Below are positions 46,076 through 58,800 of a stretch of 64,000 bases of DNA, one piece after another. Made by a program: the position numbers and the translations under genes. Numbering within the stretch: the stretch's first letter is position 1; every line of letters begins with the position of its first letter. The stretch comes from Pilaira anomala (taxonomy: Eukaryota; Mucoromycota; Mucoromycetes; Mucorales; Mucoraceae): positions 762,504 through 826,503 of the forward strand of contig JAIXMQ010000004.1 in NCBI GenBank assembly GCA_025716855.1, written 5' to 3'. The notes below the pieces were generated by a model. It did not search any database. It saw only the letters and a program-made list of their open reading frames with translations, and was not told the origin of the DNA.

Positions 46076-47362
46076 ATGGATCGCCGCTACGATCAACCAC
46101 CCAGAGATAGATATTTGCACTCTAGACCAAGATTTGAAGAAAGACCAGTTATGCGTGACGAAAGATATTATAGACGAGAAGAAGGTACGACTAGACCATG
46201 GTCACATCCAAGATACCCCTCTTTCCCACAACCATTAAGGAGACATGATGAAGCACCTCATTATTACCAAGAACGTCGTGAACACTATAAACCGTATGAT
46301 CGTAGGCCTCCTTCTCGAAAAGAGCCCGAGAGATTACCTCATTCAAGATATCCCGATAAAAGAGAAGTAAGGTCAATTATTGCCACCTCTAGTCCTAAGA
46401 AAGAGGAAGAAAAACCGGAAAAAGAAAAGATGAAACCGGTAGAGGAAAAAGTGTCAGCTCCAGAAATTTCATCTACAAACGAGGACTCTAAGCGTACAGA
46501 AGAACCCAAAACGAAAAAAGCAAGAGTATATAAAGAAGCCGTCGTTTCTTTTGATTCTGATGGTGAGGATGATGTTATGCAAGCAGATTGGGGAAATGAG
46601 TCAGATGATACTTCTACCGAGGTAGATCGTCAAACAAAAGAAACAACAACAACAACAACAACAGAAGCAGCAAAAGCATCAACTACAACAACGGTAAAAG
46701 ACGCTAAAGAAGCCAAAGAGGCTAAAGAAGATAAAGAAGAACCTTTACCTGAAAGTTGGGCTATGCATATATCTGATAAAGGGGAAAAGTATTATTATAA
46801 CAAAATTACGCGAGAAAGTGTGTGGGATAAGCCCACCAAAAAAGAAATAATAAGAATTGAAGAAAAAGAGGAAAAACAGGTTACCATCAAAGAAACTGAT
46901 GCCAGTATTAACAAGGATAGAAACACTAGCCCTGTTAAAAAGGACATCGACCAGCGATCTGTAGTTAACAAAAGAAAATTTGTTCTTCCTGATCGTGATG
47001 AGCCTCGCTTACCAAATTCATTAGCTAATCGTATCTCCTACCCTCACCGTCATAAAGGTATGAGCGAACCTGGGTATTCCCGTCGTTTTGAATCTGATCG
47101 CTTGCGTGAAAGGCCTTTACCACCTCCATTACCTCGCGCTCACCACAGATATAACGATGGTCCACCTTTACCACATCCTGATAGGTACTATCGTTCTAAT
47201 ACCAGAGATTCTTGGATACAACCTGCACCTTATCGCCATCATCACCAAATGGATTATGCACCATTACCTCCACCACCACCACCAAGATGGGTATCTGGAA
47301 GAAGAGTTGATTTTGATAGAAGAGATGCACCACCACCATATATGAATCGACATTATCGATAA
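46076..47362 (+). CDS. WW-domain protein, charged and low complexity
   Basis: Single exon, 428 residues. One WW domain at about residues 222-256: LPESWAMHISDKGEKYYYNK then ITRESVWDKP, with both signature tryptophans, the YYY block and the final proline. The N-terminal 120 residues are R/Y/P-rich (YDQPPRDRYLHSRPRFEERP-like), the middle is K/E-rich with an acidic patch DSDGEDDVMQADWGNES, and the C-terminus is rich in P, H, R and Y (PLPPPPPPRW). Such proteins bind proline-rich partners, often in transcription or splicing; that role is inferred from composition only. The start is the first ATG after an AT-rich leader. Confidence 0.85.
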   Translation: MDRRYDQPPRDRYLHSRPRFEERPVMRDERYYRREEGTTRPWSHPRYPSFPQPLRRHDEAPHYYQERREHYKPYDRRPPSRKEPERLPHSRYPDKREVRSIIATSSPKKEEEKPEKEKMKPVEEKVSAPEISSTNEDSKRTEEPKTKKARVYKEAVVSFDSDGEDDVMQADWGNESDDTSTEVDRQTKETTTTTTTEAAKASTTTTVKDAKEAKEAKEDKEEPLPESWAMHISDKGEKYYYNKITRESVWDKPTKKEIIRIEEKEEKQVTIKETDASINKDRNTSPVKKDIDQRSVVNKRKFVLPDRDEPRLPNSLANRISYPHRHKGMSEPGYSRRFESDRLRERPLPPPLPRAHHRYNDGPPLPHPDRYYRSNTRDSWIQPAPYRHHHQMDYAPLPPPPPPRWVSGRRVDFDRRDAPPPYMNRHYR

Positions 47363-48001
47363 AACAAAAAAAAACAGATATATAATGCCTGTATTCCTGC
47401 TATCATGATATACAACTTTTATTATAAAAAAAAATCCTCCTCAATTGACTATATATAAATATATAAAAAAAAGCAAATTTTCATAAACTTTATTCTGACC
47501 TGCACACTTCACAAACGCACACAAAACATGGAATGTTGATGACCAAGCCAATCTTTTGTTTTTTCAGTTTTTTTTTTTCTTACTTTTTCATATTTGTCAA
47601 TTTTTCTTTTCACATTTTATATAATCATTTCATGATGGATAATTTTTTTTGTATTATTCAAAAATTGGAGACCAGTCGCAAAAATCTGTACCCAACTGTC
47701 GATTACAACCATGCGTCATTTTTGCGAAGACCCGCCAGTAGGACAAAGTAGCTTTAAAAGGTAACTCATTTTCAATCTTGTGACAGGTTTGAACAAAAAA
47801 AATTTGTTTGTATAAAAAGTCCTTTTAAGGGTTTTTATTTTTGAAATACTCCTTTTTTTTTCTGTAGATCATTTTACATATTGTTTGCTGGAAAAGTGAA
47901 TTAAAATCACTGTAATTATTGTTTCTGGTACAATTAGTAAAAAATAGAACAATAAAATATCATAAAAATAAATCTTTTATTGCAAAAATAATAATATTGA
48001 T
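47363..48001. other. Spacer
   Basis: AT-rich. The 72-codon frame at 47533-47751 is mostly F-rich low complexity, with a short less biased end (KNLYPTVDYNHASFLRR) that cannot be assigned. Confidence 0.4.
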
Positions 48002-49899
48002 ATGTCCGAGATCGTCTCAATTGTTGCTGCTGTATTGGGAGGATTTATCCTTTTATTTGGATTAACTTCACTTGTAATTAAAGAAAGAATTTATATATCT
48101 GAAGCATGTAGGTCCTTTTTTAGCTTTAATTTATACGTATCAGTATTTAATTATTTATGTTTTAGCTGTTGCCATTGCGTGTGGCATAATCTTTGGTCCT
48201 TTGTGTGCGAATTTTATAAATGTTAGTGAATGGGGAAAAGAACCTACTATCACTAAAGAGTTTGCACGCATCGTAATTGCAATCCAAGTCATGGCTGCTG
48301 GCGTTGCCTTACCAAAAAAATATTTGTATAAGGAACTGAAGTCTATTGCCATGTTGATTGGTCCTGTCATGATATGTATGTGGTTAGTCAGTGGCCTACT
48401 TGTATGGGGACTTATTCCAGGACTTCAATTTGTAAGCAAAAAGAAAACATAATTTTCTCCATTGCTGTATAAATATATTTAAAATTTATTGATCATTTAT
48501 TTAGCTGGAAGCTTTGATGGTTGCCGCATGCTTTACACCTACTGATCCAGTAAGTTTTCAAAAAAAAACAAGATATATAGTGTATCCTAATCGCATTTTT
48601 TCCCCTCTTCATCACACTATATAGATTTTGGCGAACTCTATCGTACAAGGCAAATTTGCCGAGAAACATGTACCAGTTCATGTTCGTCAAATCATCTCAT
48701 GTGAAAGGTAATAAATCCTTACCCTGTAGATATAAATTTTCATATATTAATTCTTTACTTTTTAGTGGTGCCAATGACGGTCTTGGATATCCTTTCTTAT
48801 TTCTGGCCATATATTTATTGCAGATGAGTACAGGCGCAGCAATTGGTAAATGGGCATATTGGATTATGTGTTATAATGTCCTTTTGTCCTGTGTCATTGG
48901 ATTTGTTGCAGGGTATATTGCTAGAAAGTTATTAAAGCTTTCCGAACAGCGAAAATGGATCGATAAGGAATCTCTATTAGTATTCTCGGTTGCTCTAGCG
49001 GTAAATATTAAGTTTAACACTGACGTAATAATTTAACTTATAGTTTTTTATTTATTTAGCTCTTCTTGATGGGAGTTGTCGGTTTGATTGGAAGCGATGA
49101 TTTGTTGGCTTGCTTCATTGCTGGTAACTCGTTTACTTGGGACGATTGGTTCCGTATTGAAACTGAAAAGGCTCATTTAATGGAGGTAGTTGATATGTTG
49201 CTGAACTTGAGTATTTTTGTATATATTGGTGCAACCATAGTATGATGTTTTTTTTCTTCTGAGTATTTAAAATTCTAATTCTCCTATTCATATAAATAGC
49301 CTTGGTCTCTTTTCAATGATAAAACAATACAGCTTGAAGTTTGGAGACTTATTGTATTAGCAATCTTGGTCCTCTTACTTAGAAGATTGCCGATTGTCCT
49401 ATCACTTTATAAATTTATACCTGCGATTCGAACCTGGCGCGAAGCAGTATTTACCGGTTGGTTTGGCCCCATAGGAGTTGGCGCAGTTTTTTATTATACA
49501 GTCGCTGTAGAGAATTTGCCAATCGATGGACCAAACGCACACGCTCGTGAAGTGCTGGAACCAGTGATTTACTTCATGGTGCTAGCATCTGTTGTTGCCC
49601 ACGGCATCACAATTCCTCTCTTTCATATAGGTACATTTGCGACTAGAACGCTTACAAGCAATAATGAAAATAACACCCAAACACTTCGTATACCAAAAAG
49701 AAGTCATAAAAATATACCTCCTACTATTGACATCGATGATAATACATCCGAAGCCCCTCATTTTAAAGCCAAACAACCAGAAGCTGATACAAAACAGAAA
49801 CATACGGCTATTACTATATTAACACCACCAGAAATCAGAAATACCCAAGGGACCGAAGGTAGATCAGATGAAAATATTTGTACTTCTCGTTCACCATAA
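48002..49899 (+). CDS. NHA1: Plasma-membrane Na+/H+ antiporter (Nha1/Sod2 type)
   Basis: About seven exons. Polytopic CPA1-type exchanger: SVAIACGIIFGPLCANF (TM2), EFARIVIAIQVMAAGVALPKKY, VAACFTPTDPILANSIVQGK with the conserved TPTDP, GANDGLGYPFLFLAIYLL with the ND pair used for ion coordination, LLACFIAGNSFTWDDWF, and FTGWFGPIGVGAVFY. These are hallmarks of fungal Nha1/Sod2/ZrSod2-22 proteins that export Na+ or Li+ for H+ (family knowledge). The cytosolic C-terminal tail is only about 90 residues, resembling S. pombe Sod2 more than the long tail of budding-yeast Nha1. Short introns split codons cleanly, for example GCA T|CT after ISEA. Confidence 0.93.
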
Positions 49900-50100
49900 G
49901 CTTTTCCATTCCCTAATTATTAATTCTTGAAATAAACTTAATTTAATGTACTGAAGAAACAGCCAGTAAGGTTTTTTTGCTGTATATTTTTGGCTTCAAG
50001 GAGATTTTAAGTAGAAGACTTTTTCTTGTTTATGTAATCTTTTTTTTTAATTTTAATTTTGAAAATGCGCTCAGGTGTATAAATTGAAAAAGAATGTAAA
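49900..50100. other. Spacer
   Basis: Short AT-rich gap between tandem genes; nothing recognised. Confidence 0.4.
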
Positions 50101-51815
50101 ATGGGCTTTTGCATTCAACTTATGCAACCCAATAACAATCAAAATTTAGGCGGGACGAAGAGACAGTCAAGCCCAGAGAGCGATGTATCGCATAAAAAAC
50201 CCAGTACGTGTATACCATAAACAAAAGGAACATGTTTTATTAATAAAACCAATGATATAGCTATTGAACAAAATAATAGTGATTGGAATCCCAGTCATAA
50301 CACTATTCTAGTCATTACGAAAGCAAGAGATGACCGATTGATCTCATTCACACAACAATTAGCAGAATGGCTTATATTTACCCCTCGCTATGGTAAAGAC
50401 TTTCCATTTACTGTCTATGTTGATGATCATTTAAGACTTTCATCTTTATTTGATCACAAATCACTTGTTAAAAAACATGTTGCATGGACAACTAACCTTC
50501 AATTTTGGTCACCCAAGTTATGTTATAAACATCCAGAGTTATTTCATTTAATTATTACCGTAAGTTTGCTACAAAGATAACAGAAAGAAAAAAAAAAGAA
50601 CTGAATTCTTTTATGCAGCTTGGTGGAGACGGTACAATTCTATTTACTTCTACTTTGTTTCAGTCTCATATACCGCCTGTTATACCTTTTCATTTGGGCT
50701 CACTTGGATTTTTAGCACCGTTTTTATTTACATCATATCGCGAAGATTTAGATAATTTGTTCGAGGGACGTCTGCAAAATGTAGCAAATCGCATGAGGCT
50801 AAGTTGTACAGTGTATCGATATAAACGAGATCCAAGCTGTATCATGAAGGCCAAAAAAGGAGCCCAAGATAACACTGTCTGGACACAATCGGTTTCCTCA
50901 GATGACGAAGCGAGCGAAACTTCTGAATCAAGTAAACATCATAAGTGGCAAAGGATAGAGACTGCCTGGATGCGAAAAGCTTTTAAGAAATCAGCTAAAA
51001 AGTACACAGAGGATGAGAGTTTATTAGATGAAAAAATCATGTGCTACTCGACTGTCCCAACGCAGACATTTCATGTCTTGAATGAAATTATTGTAGATCG
51101 TGGGCCGAGTTCGAATATGTCTATGCTTGAATTGTTTGGTGATGAAAGACATTTGACAACAGTTCAAGCGGATGGACTGTGTATTGCTACGGCGACTGGG
51201 TCTACTGCTTATTCATTGTCTGCAGGTGGCACGCTTACACATCCTGATATGCAGTGTACTTTGGTCACGCCCATTTGTCCTCATACATTGAGTTTCAGGC
51301 CAATGCTTTTACCTAGCTCTATCTCGATTCGTATTTTCGTGCCTTTTGGATCAAGGCATGTCTCTTATTGTAGATTTGATGGAAGAAACAGAATTGAACT
51401 CAAACGTAAGTTTAAAAAACTATAGTTTTATGTATGTATATTATACCTACATAGTTTTTGTGTGTTTTATATAGAGGGTGATCATATCAAAATTAAAATA
51501 TCACCTTACCCTGTCAAGACTTACTCTTCTTACGATAGTAGTAATGATTGGTTTTCAAGTGTACAATCGTGTCTTTTATGGAACAACCGTCAACGTCAAA
51601 AATCGTTTGTTGTCGTGGAAGGTGATAACACGGAAAAAAAGAAGAAATCAGACAAGATGTTTGCGTGTATTCGAGAAGAAGAAGATACAGAGGCAATGCA
51701 TAATATTAAAGAGCTTATGGAAGAAAATGATAGCGAACAAGAGCATTATGAGTTAAATCCTTGGACAGATGAAGAGTTGTCCAGAGATGGGCTTAAGCTT
51801 GAATCCAAAATTTAA
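50101..51815 (+). CDS. UTR1: NAD(H) kinase (Utr1/Pos5 type)
   Basis: Four exons (50101-50203, 50261-50559, 50619-51405, 51475-51815) give 509 residues. The catalytic GGDGT motif is at LGGDGTILFTSTLF, right at the start of exon 3. VIPFHLGSLGFLAPF, the substrate-site block VLNEIIVDRGPSSNMSMLEL and ATATGSTAYSLSAGG follow in order. The C-terminal exon has the usual WFSSVQSCLLWNNRQRQKSF and an acidic tail. An insertion of charged residues (SSDDEASETSESSKHHKWQR onward) interrupts the region before VLNEI. The enzyme phosphorylates NAD(H) to NADP(H) with ATP; there is no mitochondrial presequence, so a cytosolic form is more likely. The start MGFCIQLMQPN is the first ATG in frame; a second at residue 8 is possible. 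Confidence 0.94.
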
Positions 51816-51895
51816 TCGCGTCACAATCGCGTTCGACCAAACCGTAAATTTGAAAATAATAAAATTATATTTTTCTTTTCACGCATTTTTTTTCA

Positions 51896-53346
51896 ATGAA
51901 TGAATACAAGGAATATTTGAACGTTGCCGTGCTTCAGGAAAACAAGCCTGTAAGCTTCTTTATAAATAACAATAAAGTAATAAAAGTAATTTTTTTTGTT
52001 TTTTTTTTTTTTTGCAATAGGTTACCTATAAAGCATTAGCAAGATCTTTGGGCATTCATGTTAATACAGCTAAGCAGTAAGTACCAGTAAAGTAACTGAC
52101 AACTCGACGCTAATCCAATATTTTTTTCAGGGCTCTATTTGAGTTCTCTTCAGAAAACGATAACAATGTCTACATTATTTACTGCATCACAGGTGTTTTG
52201 ACGGCCAATGATCTATTCACCATTAAACTTGTTAAAGCCTCTGAAGTTGAAGGTAATACAGTTATTACGCCTATGTTTAAGCTACTAAAAAATAATAATA
52301 ATGTATCTAATAGAAACCAAGAGATCATATAAACAAATAACTGGTATTCATGTCTACAGTGTGACACCAGTAGATACAAATGATTTTTCTTTGTTATATA
52401 CAGCTTGTAAAGATTTTCCTAAACTGAGTTTGGAGGATCGTATCAAGAGTGGTATTTTGAAAAATGCGAATGTTACTTTCAAGGACCTTCAGTCTAGTCG
52501 ACCTGTAGAAGTAAAGAAACCTATCACGCCTCCTGTTTCACGACCTGCTCCTGCAAAGCCTGCTACACCAACCAAGAATTCTGTAAAGAGAAAAGGAACT
52601 CTGTCCTTTGGCCCTTCTACGACTAAGAAACAAGCTATAGAAACACCCCAAGCTGTAGACAAAGTACAAAGTAAACCTGTTTCAAATATATTCAACCAAA
52701 GCAATAGGAAAAAAGATGATGGTAGTAATTAAATTAATATCTATGTGTTTATATATGCTTATTAACTTGAGGTTGTTACAGAGGATATTGAAATGAGAAT
52801 GGCAAAAGCTACAATTAAGCCTGATGATATCTTTTCAGATGATGAGGATGAAGAAGAGAAAGATGATATTCAACCCGAAGCACTCCAAGAGCCCGAAGAT
52901 CTTAGAATTGATGATGATGATGATGAAACGATGGAGGAAGTAGAACCAGTTAAAAAACAGGAAACAAAAGAAGAGGAAACAAAAGAAGAAAACCATGTTA
53001 CATCATCCACATCTTCTGAAACTTCTTCAACTCCCGGTAAAGCAATGAAAAAGGTACTTCGAAAGAAGACAACAAAAAATGCGCGTGGATTTTTGGGTAC
53101 GTATATTTTAATATTAAGAGATTCGATATATATTCATTCCATTTTTTTTTCAATTATACAGTTACTGAAGAAGTCTGGGAGATGGAAGAAGTAGATGTAT
53201 CTGAATTACCCAAACCAAAGCCTACACCTTTTATTCAAACAAAACCAAAGCCTACAAATAATGGAAAAACTGCATCTAAAAAGAATGGCAGTAATTCTAA
53301 ATCTGGGGCCCAAACTGATTTATTTAGTTTTTTTAAAAAGAAGTAG
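51896..53346 (+). CDS. cdc27: DNA polymerase delta subunit 3 (Cdc27/POLD3)
   Basis: Five or more short exons. The N-terminal winged-helix region reads KALARSLGIHVNTAKQALFE then VYIIYCITGV, as in POLD3/Cdc27, and binds the small subunit. After GIHVYSVTPV comes a long disordered part with basic (PTKNSVKRKGTLSFGPSTTK) and acidic (DDIFSDDEDEEEKDD) stretches. The extreme C-terminus QTDLFSFFKKK is a perfect PCNA-interacting (PIP) box, QxxLFxFF, followed by the stop TAG. The protein therefore tethers polymerase delta to PCNA (family knowledge). The stop is only 52 bp from the stop of the convergent deacetylase gene. Identification is good because both ends agree. Confidence 0.9.
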
Positions 53347-53398
53347 TTAAAAAAATAAATGATGATATATAATTTTTTTTTTATTTGTAGTTAATTTA

Positions 53399-55703
53399 TT
53401 ATAATAAACAGTTCCAATATTTTTGTTGGACATTCTTTACTTGAACTATTGTTTCCATACATTCTTTTTTGGGAGTAAGTGTAGGATCGATAGGTTCAGG
53501 AGAATCACCTAGTAATACATTCATACAAGCTAATGCAGACACAGCAATTGAATTCAGGTCATACCCACCTTCTAAAGCAATAACTAATTTTCCATGAGCA
53601 ATACTCTTTAACATATGTGTCATTTGTCCATAACCGGCTGGAGTTACATTACATTGACCAATTGGATCATTAATAGCTGCATCAAAACCCGCAGAAACTA
53701 TATCATCTCATATTAATATCGTTTTTTTTATATATTCGTAAAATTATAATCAACCTTACCAACAACAACGTCTGGACTAAACTCCATAGCAATAGGCATA
53801 ATTACTTCCCGAAAAGCATAAAGATAGTCAGCATCTGTCATACCGGGACATGACCAAGGAATATTGACAGTTTTACCTACCCCTTTTCCATACCCGGTAT
53901 AAGATGCACTACCCTTATTATCACTTGGATAAAATGATCCGTCTTCAAATCTATGAAGTGAGATATATAGTACATTAGGATCTTCAGAGAAGATCACTTG
54001 TGTACCATTACCAAAGTGTACATCCCTTTTTACATACAAAGTCAATAAAGAATAAAAATATATATATATATTTATATACAATCACTTACCAATCAACAAT
54101 AAGTACTTTCTTAACACCCAATCTTTTAATACAGTCTCTGGTTGCAATTGCCACATTATTAAATAAGCAAAAGCCCATAGGCATATCTGTTTCTGCGTGA
54201 TGTCCTGGTGGACGAATAATAGCAAACGCATTTTTAACTTTGTTGTCAATTACAGCTTCCATTAAATTAATTAAGCTACCAACGGCATATAATGCGGATT
54301 CAAATGAGTTACTGTTGAGATAAATAGAATCAAAGTCATTTTCCATAGCCATATAATCAGAACGGGATTGTAAATCTAAGTAAATTAAAAGCAGTTTATA
54401 TATACTATATTGGAAAATTACAAAAGAAAAAGAACAAACCTGCGGTTTCACGTAATTTTCTATAATGAAGGATATTATGTACTAACAAGACTTCTTCTTT
54501 TGTAGCACGTCGACTATTGATACGTTCACATTCTTGTAATAATCCATGTTGTTCTAAGATATTAAAGATTTTAAAAATACGGCGAGGATCTTCTGGATGA
54601 ATTTCCATTGGATTTGGTGTAGCGTGGTATGACATAGCTGTATCATAGACGAAACCTGTTTTCAAGCGTCTTCTGGATGTTAATTCTTTCGTAAATCTGT
54701 TCAAAATGACAGCAGGGAGTTCAGTCCTAGAAGGGGAGGGTTTCATCCTGGATGGTTTTTTTGCTGTAATAATTGTTGGCATGGCGTCAGGATCATCTGA
54801 ATCTGATAAGATGCTCAAGTTAATAGAATTATCTATATCGTTATATGTTTTCACTTGGTTCGTAAGTTCTCTTACTGGTCGATTGGTATGTGTTGTACTT
54901 GATTCGAAAGTGGGTAGAACTGTAGTTACAGTTGTGATAGATTTTGATATCTTATCATCCACTGTTATTATCCTTTCATCGCTTGATTCCATATTATCGT
55001 CACTAAGCTCTATACTATTACCATTTGATTTTATTTCCTCGGTATTCGTAGGCACATCGCCATCTTCTTTTGGTGAGTTTGCAACAGATATTATATCAAT
55101 CTCTTCATCTTCATCATCTTCATCCGCTTCTTCTAATTCGGTATCGGATTGAAGTTCGTCTACTTCTGACATATTATCCGAATATAAATTGGAAGGGTTG
55201 TTATTGGCATCCACAAACGCGTCGTGAAACTCCTCTTCCTCTTCCTCTATGGGTTCTTCTGCTCCATATTCCTCCTCGTCGTCTTCGTCATCCAAGTTTG
55301 ATATATCCATAGCAGAAGCTACAGTCTCAGGTATAGGCGTAATGGATACTCTTTCAGCAACCGCATTAGCTTGAGATAACTTTGGAGGAGGCTGCTCCAT
55401 TTGTTTCTCTTTGCCCTTAACACTAACGGTATTTGAAGGAGAATCGGGTGTGGTCTCTAAGCTTTTTGCGAGAATTTTTTTATGCATCATAATATCATCC
55501 TCATCGTCAGAAGATAAAACGATCAATTCAGGAGCAGTCTTTGGCTTAATCGGTTTACTGAAGAGTGGATCTTTCTTGAGATCACCTTTTTCAGGAATAG
55601 CGGTCTTCGGTGGTAGAACGAGTTTACTTGAATTGAGTGGTTCATGCTCTGTTTTTGATTTTTTTAGAGTTGGACTGGTATCTTTTTCATTTGTTCTCTT
55701 CAT
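53399..55703 (-). CDS. HDA1: Class II histone deacetylase (Hda1/Clr3-like)
   Basis: Multi-exon. A long N-terminal extension of about 350 residues is acidic and serine-rich (EEPIEEEEEEFHDAF, DEDDEDEEIDIISVANSP) with a basic start. The catalytic domain begins GFVYDTAMSYHATPNPMEIH and contains RPPGHHAETDMPMGFCLFNN, DVHFGNGTQ after the WD split by an intron, ISLHRFEDGSFYP, SAGFDAAINDPIGQCNVTP and LEGGYDLNSIA. The zinc ligands (D, H and D) and the catalytic histidine pair are all present. The DPxGxCxVTP segment is typical of class II. The protein stops about 40 residues after the domain, so the Arb2 domain of yeast Hda1/Clr3 is absent. It deacetylates histones, presumably in silencing (family knowledge). 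Confidence 0.92.
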
Positions 55704-55876
55704 TTTATATAAAGAAAGAGAATAATTATAATAAAAAAAAAAAAAAAAGTCAATTTGTATGTATTTCGTGACTAGCTTTAAACTTTTTTTTTCTTTTTTT
55801 TTTTCAAGTTAAAAAAGGGAATCTCACTTTTTTTTATATTTGTTCTTCTTTCTCTCTCTTTCTATCTTTTGCAAGT
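55704..55876. promoter_or_regulatory. Short divergent promoter (HDA1 / NMA111)
   Basis: Only 173 bp separate the two divergent start codons. The gap holds A/T runs and a CT-rich stretch at 55841-55870; presumably a bidirectional promoter (inference from spacing). Confidence 0.55.
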
Positions 55877-58800
55877 ATGAGTACACCATTAACACCTGAT
55901 AAACATCAATCTTTACCTCTACTTCCTAAAGATCGTAATTTTGAAGGAGGCGATTCACCAGCTTCAACAACCTCAACTTACCCTGCAAAGCGTAGAAAGA
56001 TAGATCCTTTGGAAGACGAAGACGCGTTATCCGAAGACGCTCCTATGTCAGATGTACTTCCCATCAACTCAGAATTAAAGCCTTCAAAATGGCAAGGCAC
56101 TATCAACAATGTTGTTAAAGCCATTGTTTCTATTCGTTTCAGTCAAGTAGCTGCTTTTGATACAGAAGGTAATAAACTACGGAAAGAAATAGCACATAAA
56201 AAAAAAAAAGCGGCACACTAAAAAAAGCAAAACAAATATAGGACCCGAAACTTCAGAAGCTTCTGGATTTATTGTAGATGCGAAAAGAGGTATTATTTTA
56301 ACAAACAGACATGTCGCTTGTGCAGGTCCTTTTGTCGGTGAAGCTATTTGTCATGATCATGAAGAGGTTGACGTTTATCCCATTTATCGAGATCCTGTTC
56401 ACGATTTCGGCTTCTTGAAGTAAGTCTATTGTTTAAACATTGCGCAGTTTTTTTTTTCTTAGGAAACTAATCGTATTTTAGATTCAACCCAGAAAAGATC
56501 AAGTATATGCCATTGTCAGAAGTTGAACTCCACCCTGAATTAGCTAAAGTCGGTCTTGACATTCGTGTCGTAGGGTAAAATAAATTAAACACGAAACAGA
56601 GAGAGAGAGAAAATTTTACTAATATCTATACATAGTAACGATGCAGGTGAAAAGCTTAGTATTTTAGCCGGTTCTATTTCTCGTTTAGATCGTAATACAC
56701 CTGAATATGGAGATTTGACATATAATGATTTCAACACGTTTTACTTGTAAATATTCAAATTTGCAAGTCATTTCCTTTCTTCCTATTTTTTTCTATATGT
56801 ATTGATACCCATTATTTTCATTAGACAAGCTGCATCCAGTACAAGTGGAGGAAGTTCAGGTTCACCAGTAATTGATATTGATGGTCATGCAGTAGCACTT
56901 CAAGCGGGTGGTCATACGAAAGCAGCCACAGATTTCTTTTTACCTTTAGATAGAATTAAACGTGCATTAGAATTTATTCAAAGAGGAGAGCCTGTTCCTA
57001 GAGGAGATATTCAAGCACAATTCACTTATCGTCCCTTTGATGAAGCACGTCGATTAGGCTTAAAGCCCGAGACGGAAGAAACTTTACGTAAGTTATTCCC
57101 GGATGAAATCGGTCTCCTTGTTGCGGAAACCGTGTTACCTGAAGGACCCGCACATAAACAATTAGAGGAAGGTGATATCTTGTTGACAATTAATGGAGAA
57201 TATATTACAAAGTTTGTACCATTTGAGTCTATGCTTGATTCAAATGTAGGAAAAGATATTAAGGTGACGATTGAAAGAGGTGGAAAACCTATGGAATTGA
57301 CAATTAAAGTTGGAAACCTTCATGCAATGTAAGTGATTTTTTTTTAAAAAAAAAAGATGGTTGGATATTGTGTTTTTAATAAGAGATGATAGTACCCCAG
57401 ATCGCTATGTAGAAATTGGTGGTTCTAAATTGAATGAAGTCTCATATCAATTAGCTCGAGCATATTGTGTACCTTGTAGAGGTGTTTATGTTGCTGAGCC
57501 ATCTGGAAGTAAGTTTGGCCTATATTTGTAACTTATTTTATTAACAAAATTGTTTAGTGTTTAGATTAGATGGGCCTGATAATGGTTGGATTATTAAATC
57601 AGTAGATGATAAAGAAACACCCAATTTAGATACATTTATTGAAGTAATGAAAACAATCCCAGACCGTGCTCGTGTACCTGTTGTTTATTATTCAATTGCA
57701 GATACACATACTATTTTAGTTGCTGTTGTGCAAGTCGAAAGGCATTGGTCTTCTTTTAGGTTAGCAGTACGTGATGACACCACCGGATTATGGAATTTTA
57801 CAGACCTTGGAGAACCTTTACCGCCTAAACCTATTAAGCCTTCAACAAAGCATTTCATCAAATTAGATGACAGTTTAGGTCCTGCAAAGAACTTGATCCG
57901 TTGTTTAGTTAAAGTAAACTTTTATATGCCTTGTCGTCTTGATGGCTTCCCTCGTAGTCGCAAACAAGGTGCAGGTGTAATTGTGGATAAGGAAAAAGGT
58001 TTTGTGGTTGTTAGTCGTAGTATTGTTCCTACTTCTATGGGTGATTTAACTTTAAATGTTGCTGATTCCTTGGTAATTCCTGCAAAAGTTTTGGTAAGTT
58101 TTTTGTTTTTTTTTGTTTTTTTTTTTTGTTTGTTAACAATGAAACTTAAACACATTTATAGTTTTTACATCCTACACACAATTTCGCTGTAGTACAATAT
58201 GATCCTAAACTCTTGGGAGAAACAGATGTTATGAGTGCACCCTTCAGTGATAAAACTTTATTACAAGGTCATAAAGTTACATTAGTTGCACATAATCATA
58301 ATCAACGTCCTGTTTGTTTAAATACTGTTGTAACAGATGTTACTTGTGTTACAATCCCGCATAATGGAGTAAGTTATTTTTGTGAAACAATGATTTCTAA
58401 ATTCTACATTTGTGACTAAAAAAAAAAAAAATTATTTAGACACCTCGTTTCCGTAGTATTAACATGGATGCAATTACACTCGATACACCTTTAGCGCTTC
58501 AATGTTCATCAGGTATTTTAGCAGATGCAGATGGCCTTGTTCAAGGTCTTTGGATGAACTTTTTAGGCGAACGTAATATGAATGGACATGATAATGAGTA
58601 TCATCTTGGTATTCATATTTCTACCATTCGATCTGTATTGGATCGTTTAAACAAGGGAGAAAATGTTGCACTTCGTAGTATTAATGCAGAATTAATGCCT
58701 GTACAAATGGCACAAGCTGCTGCTATGGGTTTATCTGATGAATGGATCAGTAAAGTAGAAGAGGCAAATCCTGCTAAACATCAATTGTTTATGATTAGAC

